The position numbers were made by a program, and so were the translations under genes. A stretch of DNA of 32,526 nucleotides, taken from Dehalococcoidia bacterium (GTDB taxonomy: Bacteria > Chloroflexota > Dehalococcoidia > Dehalococcoidales > BS750m-G39). This document shows, one piece after another, positions 22,391 through 28,406 of this stretch (its first letter is position 1; the number at the start of each line of letters is the position of its first letter). The stretch lies in contig JAUWIX010000015.1 of NCBI GenBank assembly GCA_030608005.1, positions 1 through 32,526 of the forward strand, read 5' to 3'. The notes beneath the pieces are model-generated. The model searched no databases, had not been told where the DNA came from, and saw only the letters and a list, made by a program, of their open reading frames with translations.

Positions 22391-25234
22391 ATGTCCATTA
22401 GGCAAACTAATACTACAAAACTGGAAGGCAAAGGTCAAGCCCGACCCCGATTTGATTGGTCGACGCTGCGTCAGGCCATCGAGTTCTACGAGAAAGAACA
22501 TCTGTGCTACCTGCCAGCCGGCTGGGGGCACAAAAAGCCCAGCGTAAACTGGGAAGAATACCAAACCCGTCTCCCCACCATGGCAGAGAAGGCTGAGTGG
22601 TTCCATGAGGGCAGAGCCAGCAGTGTTGGCGTGCTCTGTGGTGGTGTCAGTGGTGGGCTAGTAATACTAGCTTTCAACGACCAAAACGGTGCCCGTGAAT
22701 TTTTTGGTGAAGAGCGGTGGCAAAAGTTACCTCAGGCAACTTTTATCACCAAGAGTGTCCGGGGCCATCATGTTTGGCTGCGGTCAGATACCCCGATTAA
22801 AAGCCAAAAGGTCGGCAAGGGCAAGAACGAATCCTGGCTTGAGATCCGCTCCGACGGCAATTTTACCGTGGCACCGCCTTCCCTGCACCCCTCCGGTGTC
22901 CTCTACCAAACGGTGGGTGTTGACCATATCTACAAACCCGACGACCTGGCTGGCTTTATAGCCAAGCGCCTATCCGAGCTGGGCTTAAAGGCACGGGGAA
23001 GCGAGGAAGCTCCTAGGGAGAAAGCTAAACCATCTGACAGGAAGAGGCCCGAGCGGTCGGATGAATTTAATGCGCTAGCCATCGAAAAGCTGCTGGAGTG
23101 CTGCGCTTTTATCCAGCATTGCCGGGATAACGCTGCGACTCTCTCTGAGCCACACTGGTGGCCTATGGTTCATGTTCTAGCTGTTTTTGGCGAGCCGGGA
23201 AGAAAGAAAATACACGAGTTATCACAACCGTACCCCAGGTATACTGAAAAAGAGACCGAGCAGAAAATAGAGGAAGCTCGAAAAGCAGCCGATAAAGATG
23301 TTGGCCCTCATACCTGCCTATTTATTGAGCAGGACCTCGGGTTTGATTGCCCCGAGAATTGCTTGGCCAAGAAGCTAGGCACTAAGTCCCCGGCTGGCTT
23401 GGCATCCAAGGTGGCAACTCATGCTGGCTTCAGGAACAACGGCTTGCCTGTAATAGTAGTTAACAACCGCCAATTAAGAGATATAACCAAAGACGTGCTG
23501 ACTGCTTTGTACGAAGCTAATGTTTTAAACCCGAAAATCTTCACGCGTGGGGGTAACCTAGTCCGAGTAAGCATCGATGAAAAGCAGAACCCCTACATTG
23601 ACCCACTGACCGAGTCTTCGTTACGAGGGCTACTAACTCGTGCTGCCGATTTTATTAAGGTCAACACAAACGCAAAAGGCGAGGTAGTGGAAACCAAGGT
23701 ATCGCCACCATTGGATGTGGTGCGTGATACCTTGTCTCTTAGGGGGTGGCAGCTCCCCCCACTGTTGAGCATAATAGAGGTACCGGTGATATGCTCTGAT
23801 GGTACTATAATCGATAAAATAGGCTATGATGCGAAAACCTGCTTATATTACCACCCGTCACCAGAACTCAGAGTCCCCCCGGTGCCTGATACTCCGACAG
23901 AAAGCGATGTTAAGGCAGCCAAAGCCTTACTCCTAGAGGTCATTTGTAACTTCCCATTCGATAGCGAGGCCAGTGGTGCTAATGCAGTTGCCGCTATGCT
24001 CACACCCATTGTCCGGCCCGTGATAGACGGTCTAGTGCCACTGGCTGTTTTTGATAAGCCACAGCCGGGTACTGGTGCTAGTCTCCTAGCGGACGTGATA
24101 GCATTTATTGCTACGGGGCAAACGGCGGGCATGCTCGGCGGCCAGAGGAAAGAGGAGGAGTGGCGGAAAGCCATTACTACAATCCTACTCTACGGCCGTT
24201 CTGTCATCTGCATTGATAATATTGATGGCGATCTAGACTCCACAAGCCTATCAACGGTGCTCACAGCGAGAGTCTGGCGGGACAGGATACTTGGCCGGAA
24301 TGAGGAAGTACTTCTGCCAAACATGAGCACCTGGATTGCGAATGGCAATAATATTCGTCTAGCAGGCGACCTACCCAGGCGGGCTTACCGGGCTAGGCTC
24401 GATGCACAACTGGCACAACCGTGGCTACGCCGGCCTAGTGAGTTCGCACACCCTGACCTTATTAAGTGGGTGAGGCAAAAGAGGGGCGAGATCATAGCCG
24501 CTATGTTGACTGTGGCGCGGTCTTGGGTAGTAGCAGGCAAGCCTGCGCCGCAGGCTTTAGTTACAATAGGGAGTTACGAGAGTTTCTGCGAGGTTCTCGG
24601 GGGTATCCTGAGCTTCATGGAAGTGAAGGGTTTCCTCGGAAACCTTCAGCAAATGTACTCTGAGATGGATGTGGAAACGCCACAGTGGGGGGGTTTCCTA
24701 GAAGCGTGGCAGGAGGTCTTCGGCGATTCAGGGGTCACCGTGGCAGAAGTAACCAAAAAGCTTAATGAGAATGAGGGTTTTGCTGCCGCGTTGCCCGGTA
24801 GCTTAGCTGACAAAGACGAGAAAGGCTACAATCGAAAATTGGGCGGCGCCTTGGCTAGGCGCAAGGATGTTCGCTTCCCCAACGGGTTGATGATTCAGGC
24901 GGGCGAAATCAAACACCACGCAACCGCATGGAAAATTGTGAAGGCAAAAAGCGAACTCCCCTTTTTTAGCTTCGGCGGGGAGTTAGGGGAATTGGGTCAT
25001 ACCCCACGCGAGTGCGAGGATGAAAAAGAAAATGATAAGGATAAATATATTGATAAGGAATGGGTATACCGTAACTCCCCAGACTCCCCTTTAGATACGA
25101 AAAAAGGGGAGTTAGCAAAAGGCAATCGGCCCACCACGCCTTGTCCTACCTGTGGTGGCATTGACTGGTGGCAGAGGGTAACCGGGGAGTGGGTATGTCA
25201 AAAGTGCCATCCCGACCCAAACAAAACAGGGTAA
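22391..25234 (+). CDS. Primase-polymerase (prim-pol)/AAA-type protein with altered catalytic motifs
   Basis: This 947-residue replication protein belongs to the integrative element. Residues about 25-200 resemble the bifunctional primase-polymerase (AEP) domain: CYLPAGWGHKKPSVNW, VGVLCGGVSGGLVILAFND, RGHHVWLRS, then a SDGNFTVAPPSLHPSG segment. A middle region with a CRDNAATLSEPHWW-type segment leads to a helicase-like ATPase domain (about 550-690). That domain has KPQPGTGASLLADVIA (Walker A position, from 556), ICIDNIDG (Walker B-like) and RRAYRARLD (Arg finger-like). The C-terminus has a zinc finger (CPTCGGIDWW...CQKC). The usual acidic pair of the prim-pol motif is replaced by A94 and N96, and the Walker Lys by A563. 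GGAG precedes the ATG. Confidence 0.75.
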   Translation: MSIRQTNTTKLEGKGQARPRFDWSTLRQAIEFYEKEHLCYLPAGWGHKKPSVNWEEYQTRLPTMAEKAEWFHEGRASSVGVLCGGVSGGLVILAFNDQNGAREFFGEERWQKLPQATFITKSVRGHHVWLRSDTPIKSQKVGKGKNESWLEIRSDGNFTVAPPSLHPSGVLYQTVGVDHIYKPDDLAGFIAKRLSELGLKARGSEEAPREKAKPSDRKRPERSDEFNALAIEKLLECCAFIQHCRDNAATLSEPHWWPMVHVLAVFGEPGRKKIHELSQPYPRYTEKETEQKIEEARKAADKDVGPHTCLFIEQDLGFDCPENCLAKKLGTKSPAGLASKVATHAGFRNNGLPVIVVNNRQLRDITKDVLTALYEANVLNPKIFTRGGNLVRVSIDEKQNPYIDPLTESSLRGLLTRAADFIKVNTNAKGEVVETKVSPPLDVVRDTLSLRGWQLPPLLSIIEVPVICSDGTIIDKIGYDAKTCLYYHPSPELRVPPVPDTPTESDVKAAKALLLEVICNFPFDSEASGANAVAAMLTPIVRPVIDGLVPLAVFDKPQPGTGASLLADVIAFIATGQTAGMLGGQRKEEEWRKAITTILLYGRSVICIDNIDGDLDSTSLSTVLTARVWRDRILGRNEEVLLPNMSTWIANGNNIRLAGDLPRRAYRARLDAQLAQPWLRRPSEFAHPDLIKWVRQKRGEIIAAMLTVARSWVVAGKPAPQALVTIGSYESFCEVLGGILSFMEVKGFLGNLQQMYSEMDVETPQWGGFLEAWQEVFGDSGVTVAEVTKKLNENEGFAAALPGSLADKDEKGYNRKLGGALARRKDVRFPNGLMIQAGEIKHHATAWKIVKAKSELPFFSFGGELGELGHTPRECEDEKENDKDKYIDKEWVYRNSPDSPLDTKKGELAKGNRPTTPCPTCGGIDWWQRVTGEWVCQKCHPDPNKTG

Positions 25235-25312
25235 AAAAAGGGACCTTTTTATCGGAGCTAGACCTATAACAAAGTAATTAAAAGAAGTGAGCAAAGAGGA
25301 TAACGAAAAACG

Positions 25313-25489
25313 ATGATAACAACCGTAATGCCTAAATCCTGGCTGCTGTTTGGTCCCTTCAGCAGAAGTTGTCCGCGGTGCATAAGGGGGTTTTTACTGT
25401 GGGATGGCCAGATGAATGAGGCAGTATGCCTGAATTGTGGTCATCGCTGTTATCAGCTAAAAATAAGCGTCAAAAGAAAGAAAAGGTAA
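25313..25489 (+). CDS. Small zinc-ribbon protein (58 aa)
   Basis: This short frame runs from the ATG at 25313 to TAA at 25487-25489. It has two cysteine knuckles, CPRC (20-23) and CLNCGHRCY (39-47), and a basic tail KISVKRKKR. It looks like a single zinc ribbon that binds nucleic acid or protein. AAAGAGGATAACG lies upstream as a weak ribosome binding site. It ends one base before the ATG of the second recombinase, so the two are probably translated together. In 25235-25312 I see only a weak A/T palindrome. Confidence 0.65.
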   Translation: MITTVMPKSWLLFGPFSRSCPRCIRGFLLWDGQMNEAVCLNCGHRCYQLKISVKRKKR

Positions 25490-25490
25490 G

Positions 25491-26132
25491 ATGACACAGG
25501 TTACCCCGATACGCGACCTAAAAGGATACCTTTCGCCTGAGGAGGTGGAGAAGGTCATTGCCGCTGCCGCCAATCCCAGGGATGCCCTGCTTGTCCGCAT
25601 CCCGTGGCGGACCGGCATCAGGGTGTCAGAGCTCATTGGCATAAATGTGTCTGACATAGACTACGAGCGCAGGGGTGTCATCATCAAGGTGCAGAAGATG
25701 CGGAAGCGGGATGGCAAAACGGTCGAAAGGAGAAGGCTCGTCCCTATTGACCAAGGTACTCTGGATATGGTGAGGCAGTATCTGGAGTGGCGAGCAGTTT
25801 TCCCGTATAAAGGGGATTTACTCTTCCCCATAACCAGGCAGAGAGTTGACCAGATTTATTGGAAATTGGGAAGGAGAGCCGGGATAAAGGAGATAGGTGA
25901 CCCGGCTATCTCCAAGCATAGGAAATTACACCCACATGTGCTAAGGCACAGCTTCGCGATCCACTGTGTGAAACATGGTATGTCAATAGAGCGATTACAG
26001 AAAATCTTGGGGCACTCAAGCCCCACGACCACTTCGGTCTATCTCCAGTTTTCGGTGGCTGACTTGCACGAGGATTATGACAGGGTATGGGAAGAAGATG
26101 AAACAAGAGAGACCAAAGAGACCAAGGATTAG
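25491..26132 (+). CDS. Minimal tyrosine recombinase (catalytic domain only)
   Basis: This 213-residue XerC/D-like recombinase consists essentially of the catalytic domain; the SAM-like core-binding domain is missing. It keeps R44 (TGIRVSELIG), H149 and R152 (HVLRHSFAIH), H175 (ILGHSSPTTT) and Y184 (SVYLQF), so it should be able to cleave DNA. It differs from the integrase at 19462 in size and sequence, which suggests a different job: dimer resolution, a partner recombinase, or control. A DEDETRETKETKD-like acidic/Thr-rich tail overlaps the next gene. The context is the small zinc-ribbon gene one base upstream. Confidence 0.85.
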   Translation: MTQVTPIRDLKGYLSPEEVEKVIAAAANPRDALLVRIPWRTGIRVSELIGINVSDIDYERRGVIIKVQKMRKRDGKTVERRRLVPIDQGTLDMVRQYLEWRAVFPYKGDLLFPITRQRVDQIYWKLGRRAGIKEIGDPAISKHRKLHPHVLRHSFAIHCVKHGMSIERLQKILGHSSPTTTSVYLQFSVADLHEDYDRVWEEDETRETKETKD

Positions 26133-26553
26133 AAAATCTAGGAAAGAGCCAACCAGGGAGAGGAAGCCCAGGAATCCTCCGCAAATAACCATCCCCTGGG
26201 GACGAGGCGCCAGTGATTATCGCCCTGGGCTCTTTACAAAAAAGTATTTTGAAAAGCATGATGAGGCATGCGCTGCTGATATCTACTATGCTCTAAGCCA
26301 GGAGATAGAGCATCTCAATAAGGAAAGGATTGAGATAGGCGAGCCACCATTTAGGAGGCCAAATTACTCCAGCTTTAGCCGCTACTTCCACTGGTTTCTG
26401 ATACTAGGGCTCATAGAGCGCACTGACAGACGAGAACCTGCCATCTACGATTTCTTGGAGAAGCGCGTATTTTACAGATTGACTGACAAGGGTAAAGCTG
26501 AAGTGGAAGCCTGGCAAGACCCGGTTAGGGCAGCACACCCGGAATTTGGCTAA
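26098..26553 (+). CDS. Winged-helix-like protein of unknown function
   Basis: This frame of 151 residues from the ATG at 26098 has GGGAAG upstream; an ATG at 26077 is an alternative. A very basic N-terminal arm (RPKRPRIRKSRKEPTRERKP) leads to a helical domain. That domain ends in RYFHWFLILGLIERTDRREP and VFYRLTDKGKAEVE, the pattern of a winged-helix recognition helix and wing as in PadR-like regulators. DNA binding is therefore likely; the target is unknown. Its start overlaps the recombinase gene in another frame by 35 bp, suggesting coupled translation. It is the last recognisable gene of the integrative element operon. Confidence 0.6.
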   Translation: MKQERPKRPRIRKSRKEPTRERKPRNPPQITIPWGRGASDYRPGLFTKKYFEKHDEACAADIYYALSQEIEHLNKERIEIGEPPFRRPNYSSFSRYFHWFLILGLIERTDRREPAIYDFLEKRVFYRLTDKGKAEVEAWQDPVRAAHPEFG

Positions 26554-26612
26554 AGCTTACAATGGAAACTCGGCCTGAACAATTTGGCTTATTGTTATCC
26601 TGATATTGTTGA

Positions 26613-26684
26613 ACTCTAACAATGGCAGCAGGGGTAAGTGACCATATTTGGACAATAGAGGAAATTGTGAGGCTAACTGATAGG
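26613..26684 (+). pseudogene. Transposase C-terminal remnant
   Basis: A short plus-strand frame encodes TLTMAAGVSDHIWTIEEIV, the well-known C-terminal end of a DDE-type IS transposase family ('TPAMAAGVTDHVWTIEEL'). An in-frame TGA lies directly upstream (26610-26612), no catalytic part is present, and the frame runs on into the 3' end of the NYN gene. It is a fossil of an insertion sequence at the boundary between the element genes and the defence-like region. The rest of 26554-26693 shows nothing recognisable. Confidence 0.5.
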
Positions 26685-26693
26685 TGTCAAATC

Positions 26694-27290
26694 TTAAGAA
26701 CGCTGATTTCTTTTCATGAAAGCTGAATCTATTTCGTATCTTTCGTCAGCTTCCTGCCATAATTCACTAGCGTAAGTGGAATAACCATCTTTTTTGGATA
26801 CTTGAGGCCCGTGAAAGAGCCAGACTAATATACCTTCTTCTTTGGCAACCTTGAATGCGGGTAATAAATCGCTATCCCCAGCAATAACAGCTGCGTGAGT
26901 AATCTGTCGCTTCCCACTTAACAGTGCGAAATCTAATCCCAATAGCAAATCGACTCTTTTTTGCTGAAAGATTGGATTCTTATCGATATCTAGTCCCTTG
27001 AAAGCCAAGCGTCCCTCTCTCACAACAAAGCGTGGCAGTCGATTTAAGAAACTAAAAAATCCTCGCTTCTTCCCGAATCTGTTTTTTTCATCTTCGGTTG
27101 GAGGGCTGCTTTGATACGGAAGACAATCATAATAAAATGTGCGTAGTAAGTCAATGCTGTCCGGTGTCTTACTATTTACAATCAATCTAATATCTTCACT
27201 AATCAAGGAAAGGTCAAGAGAAATACCATATTCGTCTCTAGATAGAGACTCAAGATAGTGACCATCAATAAAAATTGCCAGACGTGACAT
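26694..27290 (-). CDS. NYN-domain (LabA/DUF88-like) predicted RNase
   Basis: This 198-residue protein of the PIN-like NYN family is a predicted metal-dependent ribonuclease. D9 in IFIDGHYLES, D114 and D120 in QQKRVDLLLGLDFALL, and D139/D141 in AVIAGDSDLLPAFK form the acidic site. ILVWLFHGP and a C-terminal ASELWQEADERYEID helix complete the fold. Start: ATG at 27290 with AAGG just upstream. The ATG at 27302, two bases after a strong hairpin, has no ribosome binding site. It stands alone on the minus strand beside the defence-like operon. A role in RNA decay or phage defence is inferred. Confidence 0.82.
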   Translation of the reverse strand: MSRLAIFIDGHYLESLSRDEYGISLDLSLISEDIRLIVNSKTPDSIDLLRTFYYDCLPYQSSPPTEDEKNRFGKKRGFFSFLNRLPRFVVREGRLAFKGLDIDKNPIFQQKRVDLLLGLDFALLSGKRQITHAAVIAGDSDLLPAFKVAKEEGILVWLFHGPQVSKKDGYSTYASELWQEADERYEIDSAFMKRNQRS

Positions 27291-27303
27291 ATGCCTTAAC
27301 ATA

Positions 27304-27336
27304 GAAGAGTCAAAGGGAAATGCCCTTTGACTCTTC
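27304..27336 (-). promoter_or_regulatory. 14-bp hairpin in the leader of the NYN gene
   Basis: A perfect 14-bp stem (27304-27317 with 27323-27336) closes a 5-nt loop. In the minus-strand transcript it sits about 60 nt after the predicted start and ends 13 nt before the NYN ATG at 27290. Read the other way, a few T residues follow it, so it could also act as a terminator, but no plus-strand gene ends just before it. Confidence 0.55.
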
Positions 27337-27403
27337 TTCCTTCAATCATTTCTTGACATGCTCCCCCGAAAGGAAGGACGTCAAGGACCATAATGCAACA
27401 TTA

Positions 27404-27432
27404 TCTATATTACATATACTGATGTTTGTCAA
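27404..27432 (-). promoter_or_regulatory. Promoter of the NYN gene
   Basis: On the minus strand, a perfect TTGACA (27432-27427) and TATAGA (27409-27404) are 17 bp apart. The small palindrome ATAATG-CAA-CATTAT (27390-27404) covers the expected start point and could be an operator. Confidence 0.6.
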
Positions 27433-27653
27433 CCCCTATTTTAGCCTCAATCCGTGCCTAATTTCATCAGCCCTATATTTTCTCAATCCACGCACGGGCA
27501 AGCCCATTAGTTATTATCTCTTATATTGTATCATTCCTCACTTTAAAATGATACACTACCCACCATTTTAGTAACCAGTGATTACGGTTAAGAAAAATAT
27601 CACACATTATGACGGAATGTTACCACTGCGACTAACAGCACCTTGAGTTACCA

Positions 27654-27662
27654 TGCTATAAT
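27654..27662 (+). promoter_or_regulatory. Extended -10 promoter giving a near-leaderless mRNA
   Basis: The extended -10 element TGCTATAAT (TATAAT at 27657-27662) touches the first in-frame ATG at 27663. No good -35 box lies 16-18 bp upstream. Transcription would start about 27669-27670, so the ATG at 27663 would not be in the mRNA, and translation would begin at the ATG at 27672 with almost no leader. Confidence 0.5.
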
Positions 27663-27671
27663 ATGATTCGT

Positions 27672-28406
27672 ATGAGTAGAGCTCACGATGCAAAGCATAT
27701 CTTGGAAGCTTTCCCCATCGAGGACCTAAGAAGTGACCTTTTGCAATGGTGGTCTTATTCAAGGCGGCCCTTTCCATGGAGGGAAACGCGTGACCCCTAC
27801 AGGGTGCTTATTGCAGAAATATTGCTCCACAGAACTAGGGCTGACCAAGTAGTCCCGCTCTATGAGCTATTCTTGGAACGCTTTCCAGATGTCCCAGCCT
27901 TGGCAAACAGTACGCCAGATGAGCTGCTAGAATTGTTTCATTCTGCGGGGCTCCAATGGAGATGGAAACTGCTGCATGCGATGGCAGTTGACCTCGAAAG
28001 AAGATTTTGCGGACAAATACCTGACAGCTTTGAAGCCCTCAGTTCACTTCCCGGAGTAAGTCACTACATAGCTTCCGCCTTACGATGCTTCGCCTTCGCC
28101 TATCCGGAGGCCATACTGGATACTAACACGGTCAGAGTGACCGGCCGCCTTCTCGGGTTGCCGATCACTGATTCGTCTCGAAGGAGCAGGTTGTTCAGAG
28201 CTGTTCTCCAATCTCTCATAGACCCTGAACATGCGCGTGAGTTCAATTTTGCGCTGATAGATTTCGCAGCAACAATTTGCAAGGTAAAATCCCCTCTACA
28301 TTACAAATGTCCTCTTCAAGGTTATTGCTGTTTTTACAAGGCGACCATTAGTATGAATAGTGCCAACGAACATACCAGCGAAAAGAGCGGGAGTGGTGAG
28401 ATATGA
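27672..28406 (+). CDS. HhH-GPD DNA glycosylase, MIG-like (predicted T:G mismatch thymine glycosylase)
   Basis: This 244-residue base-excision-repair enzyme is of the EndoIII/MutY/MIG superfamily. WRETRDPYRVLIAEILLHRT (36-55) is typical of the MutY/MIG branch. The helix-hairpin-helix LPGVSHYIA is at 126-134 and catalytic D150 is in AILDTNTVRV. The residue that is Lys in EndoIII and Ser in MutY is Y132 here, 18 residues before D150. This is the Tyr/Asp arrangement of MIG, the thymine glycosylase that repairs deaminated 5-methylcytosine. The iron-sulfur motif is C203-x6-H210-x2-C213-x5-C219, with His at the second ligand. Start chosen from the -10 box; an ATG three codons earlier exists. It overlaps the next gene by 4 bp. 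Confidence 0.85.
   Translation: MSRAHDAKHILEAFPIEDLRSDLLQWWSYSRRPFPWRETRDPYRVLIAEILLHRTRADQVVPLYELFLERFPDVPALANSTPDELLELFHSAGLQWRWKLLHAMAVDLERRFCGQIPDSFEALSSLPGVSHYIASALRCFAFAYPEAILDTNTVRVTGRLLGLPITDSSRRSRLFRAVLQSLIDPEHAREFNFALIDFAATICKVKSPLHYKCPLQGYCCFYKATISMNSANEHTSEKSGSGEI

Larger units (their letters stand above)
27303..27662. other. A/T-rich intergenic region between NYN gene and defence-like operon
   Basis: This 360-bp gap has no convincing gene on either strand. Besides the NYN promoter and hairpin it contains: an imperfect stem from CTTGAC near 27353 to GTCAAG near 27380, enclosing a C-rich then G-rich stretch, which resembles ends of IS200/IS605-type elements (weak); a perfect 8-bp inverted repeat TGTATCAT/ATGATACA (27527-27534 and 27548-27555, 13-bp spacer) that could be an operator for the right-hand operon; and the -10 box at 27657. 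Confidence 0.5.

Noticed and set aside
25235-25250. A/T palindrome AAAAAGG-GA-CCTTTTT after the primase gene as a terminator
   Set aside because: The stem is almost all A-T with a loop too small to form; downstream genes look like the same operon.
27348-27386. IS200/IS605 end in the gap upstream of the NYN gene
   Set aside because: The C-rich/G-rich imperfect stem is suggestive, but no TnpA or TnpB remnant is nearby, so I do not call a mobile element.
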